Source: Terana coerulea
Lineage: Eukaryota > Basidiomycota > Agaricomycetes > Polyporales > Phanerochaetaceae
NCBI GenBank assembly: GCA_024811115.1
Contig: JAKOGH010001050.1
Span: 1-15,787 of the forward strand
Direction: 5' to 3'
Length of the DNA stretch: 15,787 nucleotides
The position numbers were made by a program, and so were the translations under genes. The notes below the pieces were generated by a model. That model worked only from the letters and a program-made list of their open reading frames with translations, made no database searches and was not told where the DNA came from. Shown here piece by piece: positions 1-9,612 of the stretch (positions are counted from its first letter, which is position 1; every line of letters begins with the position of its first letter).

Positions 1-77
1 CAACGATGCGCACTGTACAGCTGAAAGGCAAAGGTGAATAGTACATCGCCAAGAGGCCGCCGTGCCACTGCACCCAA

Positions 78-2250
78 CTAACTGACCACCCGCCGCTGCG
101 GCTGGAGTTTTGGCGGCACCGAGCCCGCCTGGCGGCGCTCCTGCACCTGGAGCGGCGGCACGGCAAGCGCTACGCCCGTCGACGGCGCGCTTGCACCAGC
201 GGAGCGCCCACTGCCCGTGCTGCTCTCGTTGTAGCGCGGCGGGAGCTCGACGATCTCGGTACCGTCGGCGGCGTACACCGTCACGGGGCCCGCCCGCCGT
301 CGTGGTGCACGACGTACACCTGCGACGGCGTGCGGCTCTCGGCCGTGAGCGCGCCGGCCGGGGGCACGAGCGGGGAGGGGCTGGTGTGCCGCGCGGGGCC
401 GTCGGAGGGTGAGACGACGGAGTGCGTCGGCGAGCGCGGGTGGTCTGAGAGCGTGAGGGATTGGTTGCGGGTATGTGTGGTCGAGTCAATGAGGGTATTG
501 TCCGGACTGGAGGCAGACGAGGGTCGCACCATCTCGCGGTCGGAAGGCATGACGAAGGGTTCAATTTGGTACTCTAAGTTATTGGTGTCTTTGTTACGTT
601 GAGATCAGTAATGTCCATGAGCGTTGATTTGGCCTGCACTTACGATGGTGTAGGGTGGTCAGTGTAGTGATCGTGAGCTTGCGACGCCAGCACAGGCGTA
701 GTGATGGACATGCTGGACGATTTGCGATGCATCGCGTCGGGGCGGTCGATACGACTGCTTCGTCGCTTGCGGCGAGTGAAAAGGTAAATCGCGCCCAAGA
801 GTCCGATGATAATACCAGCGAGCAAGCCGCCGATGGCAGATACAGCGGGCACCCATGACTGGACCTCTTTGTGCGAGGATGCGCTGAAAATTTTCTAGAG
901 GTTAAGAGCGCAAGTACTCAAGCTATGAGGAAAGGACATACACCGTCTCATCTTGGAGCAAACACTCATTACTTGAGCCTTGTCCGCTATGTAATGGACC
1001 GTTCGACCATGTCAGACCAGTAGAGTCAGCTAGTGAGATATAGAACAGGGAGCCCCAGGACTGCAGAAATAAATGTTAGAAAACAATATCATAACAGGCT
1101 AGGTCAACTAACCAGCGAGACGGTCCAGTTGATAGCATCCATCGTATGTGAAGTGATGTTCCAAGGAGGGTGAAGTGCGGGAGCAACCTGAGTGGGGTCA
1201 GTCGGGTAAGACACATTTCATGGGTATGGTAACTGACGGTCATCGTGAAAGGAGGGTGCCGCTCTTGGGCTGCAATGATATATCTGTGCACTATTCGAGC
1301 GAAATCAAAATCACTGATGGGGCTTTCACCGGTGATAATGCAGACGTACTTGATCAACCCAACCAAACTGCGACAGCGGCCCGTTGTCTACAAGTGCAGT
1401 GACACCAAGCACTTGATCAGGGTGCGGATATGACAGATTCGTGCATATAGGTGGACTGTCGAGTGTGTGATTGGGAGCTTGGTACACTGTATACATCCCT
1501 GACAACCTCCGGAGATGCCATTGCTATCGAACTGTTGCAATGTTAGCTTTCAGCATCATCTGAGTAGGTGGGTAGCGTATGCTTGCCATGCATATCTGGT
1601 ACTGCGTCCCGGGAACGAAGGGCACTGGCCAATCCTAGCGTAACATTCTTAAATTTGACATGCTTGATGAAGGCGTTCTCGATGCTTACGAATGTCAGGT
1701 CTTCATTGCTGTCCCCTGCAGGCACAACTAGTGGTACAACAAATGTCCTGACGCAGACATTTTGCTCGTCACTACGGGTGCCTAGTAGACGCCGGAAAAG
1801 ATGAGACATACGAAGTGTAGACTTGAAGGAAATACGGCGCCGTCGGGTTCGGTCTTCAAGGCAAGATCAATCTCGAATAGTACACTTGCACCTGAACCAC
1901 CACGTACCCGAGCGCATTCCCTCTCTCCCAGACGATGTGTATCGAATCACACTGTGCTGCGCGGGGTTTTCAGCTCCCTGGCAACAAAAGCGCGGTGAAA
2001 AGGGCTCACCTGTTGTCGGTATGGGCGGGGACTGGCCGGGAGGTGTCCAGTCGAAGAAGAAGCCCTGGGGAGTAAGAAGGTAAGGTCTCGAGGTCTTCCT
2101 GCAGTTCGCAGACAGTACGCACCTGCGGCAAGAATGGTGTGTAGTCCCCACAACCGCCGGCACCACAGCACCCGCCCACAGCAGCCCAACTGTCCATGGC
2201 AATATTCGAGACCCACAATCCGACAGCGAAAGCGAGGTCGAAGGCTTCAT
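78..2250 (-). CDS. Secreted single-pass membrane protein, Agaricomycete family of unknown function
   Basis: My model has 12 exons: 2119-2250, 2010-2064, 1908-1956, 1812-1853, 1690-1747, 1587-1634, 1350-1531, 1238-1290, 1113-1187, 942-1060, 644-883 and 78-573. The start at 2250 is chosen because it gives a hydrophobic leader (ILPWTVGLLWAGAVVPAVVG). The next ATG, at 2197, gives none. The ectodomain carries motifs I associate with a repeated fold common in mushroom-fungus proteins: FFFDWTPPGQ, QCDSIHIVWERG, VPFVPGTQYQICM, GPLSQFGWVDQC and TWSNGPLHSG, with NxS/T glycosylation sites. One glycine-rich membrane span (GGLLAGIIIGLLGAIYLF) is followed by RRKRR, so the tail should be cytosolic. That tail has YQIEPF, QVYVVHHDGGRAP and VELPPRY. 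The biochemical role is unknown; a cell-surface role is inference. Four frame breaks (near 284, about 574-883, 1255 and 1500) sit among intact motifs and may be sequence errors. The intron after 1587 uses a GC donor. Confidence 0.8.
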
Positions 2251-2896
2251 TCCGCCCAAGCTTGATTTGGACGACGCGGGTATTCTGTTTCGCCTGGCCG
2301 CCCTGGTGCTAGTCCGGGTCTTGGAACCTCACAGTCTCAGACGACCTGTTACAGAACGCGAGGAAAGCGGGGAGCTCGACACCGAGAGAGAGGGCCACAC
2401 GAGATCCTGCGGATGGACGTCGGCTTGGATGTCGAGCTGGATGGTGGAAGAGGGGAGAAACGAGGTGAAGACTAATTGGCGTTCTAGGCTGTGAGTTGGA
2501 GAGCTCGACTCTCCGCGCGCTGCAGGCCTGGGACACGGTGACATCCTTGGCGCCGGGAACCATACAGTCCCAATCATCAATTCCCCTGCCACGCACGGCC
2601 TGCGCAAGCAAGATCCTGCTACGCAGGCTGACAGCCACTATCACCGTGGGCATGGGTAAAAATCCCAGTAGTGGGATTTTCAAGACATAACAGTCGCAGC
2701 CTGCGCCCGCCAGACGATTCTTGCACATAACCTACCGCTCTGGCTTGTCCGAGCACGATCGGGTCGGTGGGACTGGGTGGGATGGTCGTCTTGGTGCGGT
2801 TCTCCCGATATTACATACTTACATACAGTGCTGCTAATATAATAGAAGTACATGACCATGCAGTCATTCCTTTGGTTCTGAACAGGTTCTGCCGAA
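2251..2896. other. Intergenic region: upstream of the membrane-protein gene, downstream of the exonuclease gene
   Basis: Both flanking genes are on the minus strand, so this 646-bp stretch should hold the promoter of the membrane-protein gene and the 3' end of the exonuclease transcript. Open frames on both strands here overlap each other and show no recognisable motif, so I call no gene. The only structure I see is the perfect inverted repeat at 2659-2680. Confidence 0.5.
2659..2680. repeat. Perfect 9-bp inverted repeat with 4-nt loop
   Basis: AAAATCCCA, then GTAG, then TGGGATTTT. The arms are perfect reverse complements. It lies about 410 bp upstream of the membrane-protein start, so it could be a dimeric protein-binding site or a weak hairpin. 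The function is not known. Confidence 0.6.
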
Positions 2897-4450
2897 TCAT
2901 CGCGGACCGTCTGTCGTAGGAATCGGTGTAGTAGACGACACCGCATGGTATGGTAAACCTTCGCTTCCTCCTCTTCCGCCTCTGCCGCCACCTCTAGGTC
3001 CTCTCCAATTTGACGGACCACCCCTGCCCCCTCCACGGCCTCTTCCACGGCCTCTGTGGCCATTCGCATCACCGCCCGGGTAGTGATTGTGCGCCGTACC
3101 CCCATTGGGTCGGACAGGTGGGCCGTTAAGCTCCTCAGGAACATGATGTCCGGCGGTGTTCTGTTGATGGGTGAATGTCTGATATCCACGGTGCGCCGGA
3201 TCGCCTCGCCCGCGCCCGCGTCCGCCGCGTCCCGCGTACGGTCGCTGGGTACTTGCTTGGCCCTCAGACGCGCCCGTGTTGCTCTGTCCAGGTCGCCGTG
3301 AAGGTCGCCCTGACGCCGAGGAAAGTTGTACACCGGGATCACCGTTGGCTGTTTCCGTGGCGTCACCGTTATCCACCACCTTCTCTCCTTCTTCTCTTGC
3401 CCCTCTATCTTCTCCTTGGGAGGCGGTGGAGGACCAGGATCGTAGAATGGGTTGTGAGGCTCCCAGAGAACTTCAGGCTCTGTAACATCACTTGGCTGGT
3501 ACGGCAATCCATCCCAGAAATCAAAGGTAGAACCCAGGGAAGGGGTGAAGGATCGACGGTCTTGAGTAACGGGTATAACTTGTTAAGGATTGTTAATCCT
3601 GAGTGGCAGTCGTTTGCTGCGTCTACAATGCAGGGAAAAGTTACAGCGGTTTACAAACGTCTGAACGAAGGATGACGTACATTCTTGCTGAGGTCCTGTC
3701 AAAAATGCCTCCCAATTACTTCTTGTAATTCTTCCCTTGGTCAACGTAAGTTCGTGGTACGTCTCATAATCTTGCCAAGCCAATGGGGTTGCGATATTTG
3801 CCTTTCCATCGCGCGTTATCCACTGTCCGGGCAAGCAGAGCAAGATCTATGCAGTTACGCGTGCTGACTCGCCAGTCTTTCCATAGCTTCTGGACGTCAC
3901 CTGCGGACACAATGAGACAAGAGCTGTTGGCAAGAAATAGCTGAACACACCTTGTATACCAACGCCTGTCTTGATGTAGGCCGGATTCCACAGTATAGCC
4001 CGCAAAGTCGGCGGGATAGCTAATATATTCATCGCTTCCGAGAAAGTGGACAAAGGGGAAGACAGTACCTCGTATAGCAGTGAGTTGCAATAACAGAATA
4101 GTATCTTCGTTCGCTAGCTGAAGCAGCGATACGGGGTTCTCTGCCTGTCCTTTATAAAAGTTTGGCTTCCACTCCAGGTCGAATCCTACGCGGCCGGGCT
4201 TGAACCGTGCAAGCTCCTGTTCCGCGGTCTCGAGGTCACGGATGTAGACCAGACGCGTGTTGGGCGAGTTCTTCTTCCATGAGTAGACTTCATACACCCG
4301 CTCTGGTTTCTTCGGCTCCGCCGCTTTTTCTTCTTCTCCTACGGTGGCGGCGGATGCAGTCTCCGCGACCGCAGATTTACCCCCCGAGCTGGAGGCGACG
4401 GCTGTTGCGGCTTCCTCCAGGACGATTGCTGTCAGAGCATACGCTGGCAT
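2897..4450 (-). CDS. WRN-type DEDDy 3'-5' exonuclease with RGG-rich C-terminal tail
   Basis: The exons are 4069-4450, 3951-4019, 3681-3900 and 2897-3622, giving about 466 aa. All active-site motifs of the DEDDy (WRN/RNase D-like) family are visible. Exo I is GFDLEW, with the D-x-E pair. Exo II is CIDLALLART. Exo III is YAANDCHSG, with the tyrosine that defines the DEDDy type. The WRN-like linkers KTGVGIQGD, IGLARL and TLTKGRITRSNWE also fit. An acidic/alanine-rich N-terminus (about 70 residues) precedes the fold. After it come a proline-rich stretch (DPGPPPPPKEK) and a tail with many RGG/RGRG repeats, a type that commonly binds RNA or G-quadruplexes. The expected role is nuclear 3'-5' DNA exonuclease activity in repair or replication. 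Frame breaks near 3386, 3556 and 3778 interrupt the reading frame. Each can be repaired by a one-base (or, at 3778, perhaps two-base) indel, so error is as likely as decay. It diverges from helicase A. Confidence 0.85.
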
Positions 4451-4792
4451 TCGGAGTGAGGTCCGAGGACGTGGGCGGAATCTGAGGAGTCGAAGAGTAC
4501 GAATGGCCAGTGAAAGACAGAGTCGGTGCCGTCAACCTTGACTTGCACCGCCCAAACGCAGCCTCCGCGGAAACGAGGGGGACGCGCATTCAGCAACACC
4601 CGAAGAGCTTTCACGTGGCACGCGTTGAACCATTATGGGCGCTTCCCTTCGCGTGCTCTACCAGCTTCGCGCCGCTGGCTTGCTACTTCTATCCCCTATC
4701 AAGCTCGCTGTCAGGCCGAGGGGCTCGGGATTAGATCTTGTAAGCTTGGATTCTGACCACCGCGTACGATGCGTAACTCACCAGCAGGCTTA
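4451..4792. promoter_or_regulatory. Divergent promoter region between exonuclease and PIF1 helicase A
   Basis: Only 342 bp separate the two start codons (4450 on the minus strand, 4793 on the plus strand), so the 5' control sequences must be shared or interleaved. The region contains the CACGTG/GCACGCGT element at 4611-4625. I see no clear TATA box. The open frames read through here on either strand have no recognisable domain. Confidence 0.6.
4611..4625 (+). promoter_or_regulatory. E-box (CACGTG) overlapping an MCB-like ACGCGT
   Basis: TCACGTGGCACGCGT contains the bHLH palindrome CACGTG and, directly after it, ACGCGT. The latter is the core of the MluI cell-cycle box, bound by MBF-type factors in front of fungal G1/S replication genes. 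It lies 168 bp upstream of helicase A and 161 bp upstream of the exonuclease. Related copies occur at 7752 and 11976. Function is inferred from motif and position only. Confidence 0.45.
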
Positions 4793-7563
4793 ATGCCCAA
4801 GGCGGCGAGGAAGAAATACTACGCTGTGCGAGCGGGTCGTGAAGGTCCGAAGGTTTACGAGACTTGGGAAGAGGTGCGTGTCAACTTCAACAAACTCCGT
4901 TTAGTTGTGCTGACGGATCTGCTACCGATGATAGACAAAAACGAATGTGAGGAATGCTGTTCACCTATCGAGCTGTCATTGACACTGCTGTTCTCAAAGG
5001 TCTCCCGATTCCCAGGCGCTGCGCATAAAAGCTTTACTTCTCGCGAAGGAGCTGAAGCTTGGATCTCAATGGCTGCTGCACCAGTAGGACCATGCAAGTG
5101 ATCTGCACAATACTAGACTTTTCTGTATCATTTACGGTGTTTGGCAGATGGATGGATGGCGCCGCCACCGGAAGTTGTAGAGGCGATACACAACGGAACC
5201 TGGAACATGGTGAATAACAGAACACCGGTCACAGGTAAGCTGTATTCCTTGAAGATGTAAACGATGACCGTATAACATTTCTCCAGATCCTCAAGCCGGT
5301 GCCCAAGCCCCAAGCACTCACTGCTGTGTCCAACAACACTCCTACCAACGCAGAGCCGCATGTGGCCGTAACCCATCCTTCAATCCCAGAAGACATATTG
5401 AAGCTACCTCTCGCAACGATTATACCGTCTGTACCCGAGATAAAGCTCTCTCCAGAACAACAGCAGGTGCTGAACAAAGTGAAAGCAGGTGAAAGCGTCT
5501 TCTTTACCGGCTCGGCTGGCACAGGCAAGTCTGTCCTGCTTCGTGAAATCATCAAATGGTGCCGCGAAGTCCACGGTCGTAAATCCCTGGCGGTGACAGC
5601 ATCGACCGGGATTGCCTCTGTCAACATCGGCGGCACGACTTTGCATTCGTGGGCTGGCATTGCGCTGGGCAAGGAGGCCGCCGACCAGCTCGTGGGTAAG
5701 ATCCTTGGGCAGGATAAGTGGTTGAGGATGAAGGCTAGACAGGCGAGGAGGGACAAGGGGCTGCCTTCAGATGACGAAGGCCACGATGACAATGACAATG
5801 AACCTAGGTCAAATAGCAGTCAAGGAAGAGTCGTCGAGCGGTGGAGGAAGTGCAAGTCACTTATCATTGACGAGAGTAAGTCTACGAGGCTTAGAGGCCC
5901 TATACTTGCTCACTTGTGTGGGGTAGTCTCCATGATTGATGGGAAGCTTTTTGACAAGTTGGTATGTAGTCCTGAATGATTCCATCGCGGGAGCGCTCAT
6001 CCACTTTGGTTTGTAGGAGTACATCGCCCGTGCCATCCGCAAGAACCAAGCACCCTTCGGGGGTATACAACTCATCATTTCCGGAGACTTCTGTCAACTA
6101 CCGCCTGTACCTGATAGGACCTCTGCCGGTGTTACGATCCCATCCACATTTTGTTTCGACGCAGCCACGTGGAAGAAGTGCATTGGCAGCAGGATTGTTG
6201 TCCTAAGGAAAGTGTTCCGACAGAAGGATCAACGTAAGGATTTATTTAATTACAAAAGCCCCGGATTTAACCAACATATACGCGCAGAGTTTGTGAACAT
6301 GTTGAACGCTATGCGGTTTGGCCATCTTGAGCCCGAAACAGTCTTTGCATTCAGAGCACTCTCGCGCCACGTCGAATATCCTGATGGGCTTGAACCAACG
6401 GACTTGTCTGTTCCATTTCACCATCCCTTTTTTGCAGACTCTCGCTCACACAAGCACGTGTTGCATAGGTACCCGTTGCGCAAAGAAGCTGACAACCAGA
6501 ACAGCTACCGTCTGGCCCGTCTCAAGACTGCCGCGCACGAATACAGAGCGCATGATGTCCCTGGATACAACGAAAGCGGGAGACGGATTGGCGCAGAAGC
6601 GATGAAGAGGCTTCTAGACAGACTGGTTGCGCCTGAGAGCATCACATTGAAGGTGAGGGCTTCCTGCGACTTGTACAATATTTGCTCACTTGGACCTTGC
6701 GTGCAGGAAGGAGCGCAGGTCATGCTCGTCAAGGTAGGACTTTCGCGTGTTGAGCATATAGCCAACAATTGCTCATTACCCCCACAGAACCTTGAACAAG
6801 GCTATCTCGTCAATGGCTCTCTCGGTAAAGTCATCGGCTTCCTGACCACTCGCGACGCCGCGACTCAGGGTGTCAAGCTTGGCTTTCCTGCTGGCGAGCA
6901 GGGCCAAGGCTTGACACCGGACGTCCCTGACCAGAAGGCACAAAAGAAGCAAGGCGCCCAGACCCAAGCTCTCGAGAGGCTGTGGAAGAGCGAAAGATTG
7001 TTCCCGCTAGTCAAGTTCAACTCTGGCTCTGTCCACGGAGGTCCTGTAGAGGTCCTCTGTGTGCCCGCCCAGTTTGAGGTGAATAACGCGGATGGGGACG
7101 TGGAGGCAATGCGTGAGCAGGTAAGTTTCATTGCTTCTATGTCTCTCAACAATAAATTTGATGTTTGCTATATAGGTGCCTTTGATCCTGGCTTGGGCTT
7201 TGAGTATCCATAAAAGCCAGGGGCAGACTCTTGAGCGAGTTCGGGTCGACCTCAAGAGTGCATTTGAAAAGGGTCAAGGTAAGGGACACACCTTTTGAGG
7301 TTTGGGCAGCTTTTTGATGATGGCTGCAGTATATGTCGCCCTGTCTCGCGCTACGAAGATGGAGACCCTGGAAGTTCGAAACTTTGACCCCAGCAAGTGC
7401 GTAACATTTTGATCCGACCGTAAGATGAGGATTGCAGCTAATATCACTCAACATCTCTAGGGTGATGGCTCATGAACGTGTCATTGAGTGGACACGAGAG
7501 AACACCGACATCCACATACCCCAAGCTAATTTTGATGAGGACGCCCAGTTCTGGACGGACTGA
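4793..7563 (+). CDS. PIF1-family 5'-3' DNA helicase A with N-terminal RNase H1-type hybrid-binding domain
   Basis: The exons are 4793-4873, 5000-5097, 5148-5234, 5287-5875, 5927-5961, 6017-6233, 6288-6405, 6469-6652, 6707-6733, 6788-7120, 7176-7278, 7330-7396 and 7461-7563. The N-terminus ([18 protein letters not shown], then [18 protein letters not shown]) matches the RNase H1 N-terminal/caulimovirus-VI domain, which grips RNA:DNA hybrids. The helicase body carries Walker [33 protein letters not shown] (motif II), [37 protein letters not shown] and YVALSRA. From exon 4 to the TGA the frame is clean, so the ATPase looks complete. Exons 2 and 3 together are one base short (a likely lost A near 5214), so the fusion join needs checking. 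The start at 4793 gives [12 protein letters not shown]; an in-frame ATG at 4769 is less likely. Expected role: nuclear or mitochondrial helicase acting on R-loops, G-quadruplexes or forks. Confidence 0.88.
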
Positions 7564-8144
7564 CGAATCACAAGAGTGTGTCATTTCCGTGGATTTATTC
7601 TGTCCCAAATATTGTATTATTTTTGCTTGACCGTTCTTTTGCATTGCTGTCCTCGTTGTTCTCGCACCAATAATATACTCACTTTGATTCAGGTGCAGGC
7701 TCGCTTTGACCGGTGTACGGGGCCTGGGCTTCCCAGGGTCCTGGGACGCCATCACGTGGTAGGCACGCGCTCAACACGCACGTCAGGCCAGGCGCGACAC
7801 CGCCTTCGGGTTGACAACTTCTCACGAACCGTTATGCTCAACGTCGGGTTCAACGACGGTGTTCAACTCTGCTAGGCTTTTGCAACGCTAGATTTCACAC
7901 CCAAACTTGCTCTCATTCTGCGTGTCTAGGCTATACTCCGGCTCTTCCTTTCCTTGCTGAACATCTTTCGGGAGTCTTCTCTCGACAAAGTACACACCTC
8001 ACAGCCCCGACGGTGGCCCGAACAGCTTGAGCTACGGAGACATCTAGTCTTCATTGCACAGCATATCAACACCCACTTCCTACTGACATCTACCAATCAC
8101 AGCACAATAAGCCGTGTTCACTAGAACGCTTCTAGATTTAGGCT
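7564..8144. promoter_or_regulatory. Intergenic region between the tandem helicases, carrying promoter-like block copy 2
   Basis: This 581-bp spacer holds the 3' end of helicase A and the promoter of helicase B. At 7752 it has TCACGTGGTAGGCACGCG, matching the element before helicase A apart from a 4-nt insertion. The following 110 bp resemble 11976-12075 by eye, with shared ACGTG-TA-GCACGC, CCGCCTTC and GCTCAAC blocks. I see no coding motif in the open frame at 7576-7875. Confidence 0.5.
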
Positions 8145-8638
8145 ATGGGAGCGGATTATGAGGCGACTTGTGAGTACCGCAACTTTGTTGCAGGATTCTA
8201 TATATGAATATTCTTACGTTTGCTACGTAGTCGGACGCTCTGGGACACCAGAGCCTCCTCTGACACAGGATTCTACAGGCAGCCTCTCCGAGTCGGACGA
8301 GGTGGACGACGTCCACATGGCAGGCAAGCTATTTTATCATGCTATCATGGTATATCTCATTGAACAGAGTCGGGGCTTTGGGCAAGCCCTCTCAGACGAG
8401 GAACCAGACGAAGACAGCCCAATGTTTGATGATGCGCCCGAACATCCGAAGGTGTTACAGCTCTCGGATGAACAGAAGCAAGTGTTGCGGAAATTCAAGG
8501 CCGGCCAAAGCGTTATGTTCACTGGACCCGCGGGCACCGGAAAGTCGCTGCTCTTGGGAGAGATTGTCAGCTGGTGCACAAGCAGGAATATCACCGGTGA
8601 AGGGCTTGCCGTCACAGCCTCTACGGGAATTGCGTCAC

Positions 8639-8643
8639 TGAAC
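8639..8643. repeat. Target-site duplication, left copy (TGAAC)
   Basis: TGAAC directly precedes the TGTCA start of the 5' LTR and is repeated at 9842-9846. Five base pairs is the usual size for LTR retrotransposon integrases of the Ty1 and Ty3 groups. Confidence 0.92.
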
Positions 8644-8720
8644 TGTCAAAACAAGGGGTCGCGCGGGTGGGAACGTCGGCGGCGGGAAGGCAAACGCGCA
8701 AGCGTTCACGATGGATTCCG

Positions 8721-8770
8721 GTAAGCTATATACTCTACGGTATGACTCCAGACCTAACTACGATCGCCAG
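8721..8770 (+). other. Intron-like segment inside the LTR
   Basis: It begins GTAAGC, has CCTAACTA as a fitting branch point 13-18 nt before the end, and ends GCCAG. The match to the splice signals of the surrounding genes is close to perfect. A short frame, ATGGATTC, precedes the donor. The 3' LTR keeps the same signals at 9689-9735 (47 nt) despite the two indels between the copies in this segment's neighbourhood. Confidence 0.5.
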
Positions 8771-8819
8771 GTACGAAAGCAGGCACGTAATTAGCAGAAC
8801 AAACATATGTAAATAGAAA

Positions 8820-8839
8820 GCGCCCGACCGTCGGGGCGC
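8820..8839. repeat. GC-rich hairpin within the LTR
   Basis: GCGCCCGACCGTCGGGGCGC folds back on itself with one unpaired G, and an identical copy lies in the 3' LTR at 9783-9802. A stem of this strength in an LTR could mark the repeat (R) region or affect RNA 3'-end formation; this is inference. Confidence 0.6.
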
Positions 8840-8878
8840 GGTGAGCACGAGCTCGAACATTAATCTATATTTCTGACA

Positions 8879-9612
8879 CACCCCCGCGAGCGAAGTGCGA
8901 AAAGAAAGCGCGAGGACTTACAAAGCACCCCCGCAATCTCAGAACTTTCAACTCTTTCCTCAGCAGCTCTTCTCGGCAGCTCTCCTCAGCAGCTCTCCTT
9001 GACACCTCTCCAAACATCCAAATCAGGACAGCGGCAGCTGAGTCACGGTGACTTCAGGCCGCTGAGAAAGTCCTCTTCTTCGGCACGGTGGTGGTCTCGT
9101 TCCCGATCAGCGGGTGCACGATCCGGCTTCAGCCCCAGAGGCAAAGCAGCGGCGGCGGCGCGACGGCGACTGTGAATGGCGGCGGCAGCACTGAGCGGCG
9201 GCGACGGCGGTACTGGTTTCAGCTCCAGCGACCGGGTACAGCGACGACGGTCCGGCTTCGGTCCCGGCGGCAAGTTCGACGGCAATCGACGACGACGAGT
9301 TGGACGCTCGTTTCGACAACGGCGGCAGCGATGATGAATGACTTCGGCCTCATTCAGGCAAACGACGACGGCGGCGACGGCGGGTGTTGGCATCTGCTCC
9401 AACGGGCGGGGTTCAACGGCGGCGGTGAGCAACTTCGGCCTCGCTCGGGCAACGACGACGACGATGACGACGGGTGGGTGACTTCGGCCTCACTCGGGCA
9501 ACGACCGCGACAGCGGTGAGCGACTTCGGCCTCGCTCAGGCGGTGGTAACGACCATGGACGACGGCGGACTCGTCCAGGCGGGCGGTTCCTCGACGTGGT
9601 GATGCGCGTTTG
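8879..9612. other. Internal region of the miniature LTR element, no recognisable protein
   Basis: These 734 bp are low-complexity. The first part (about 8950-9005) repeats a CAGCAGCTCT-like unit. The rest is rich in GGCGGC and GACGAC triplets. Long open frames exist on both strands (for example 9088-9519 on the plus strand), but they come from the repeats and lack any gag-like or zinc-knuckle motif. Confidence 0.6.
9340..9545. repeat. Diverged tandem repeat (GACTTCGGCCTC unit)
   Basis: Four units start near 9340, 9431, 9480 and 9522, each RACTTCGGCCTC followed by about YTCRGGC. The first three then continue CAAACGAC or CAACGAC. Spacing falls from about 90 to about 42 bp. The units do not keep one reading frame, so the repeat looks structural rather than coding. 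Confidence 0.75.

Larger units (their letters stand above)
8644..8878 (+). repeat. 5' LTR (235 bp)
   Basis: It is identical to 9613-9841 except for three extra short stretches (1, 3 and 2 nt, near 8719, 8735 and 8816). By my alignment there is no base substitution. It contains an intron-like segment (8721-8770) and a strong GC-rich hairpin (8820-8839), and it carries TG...CA ends. Confidence 0.92.

Noticed and set aside
278..290. Programmed -1 frameshift at the end of the membrane-protein gene
   Set aside because: Similar one-base breaks occur in all the other genes, and no slippery site with a downstream structure is evident; a missing base is simpler.
2197..2199. ATG at 2197 as the start of the membrane-protein gene
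   Set aside because: It gives a Cys/Gly-rich start without a leader; the upstream ATG at 2250 gives a hydrophobic segment as expected for a membrane protein.
5287..7563. Helicase A as a Helitron-encoded helicase
   Set aside because: The gene is intron-rich, has no Rep/HUH motif beside it, shows no Helitron termini, and carries a host-type RNase H1 N-domain, so a chromosomal PIF1 gene fits better.
9088..9519. 143-codon open frame inside the retroelement as a gag-like gene
   Set aside because: It is made of GGC/GAC triplet repeats, the opposite strand is open as well, no zinc knuckle or other domain is visible, and the repeat units fall in different frames.
9340..9540. Repeat units spell DFGLAR-like peptides resembling the protein kinase DFG motif
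   Set aside because: The units lie in different reading frames and no other kinase motif is present; this is a coincidence of the GACTTCGGCCTC repeat.
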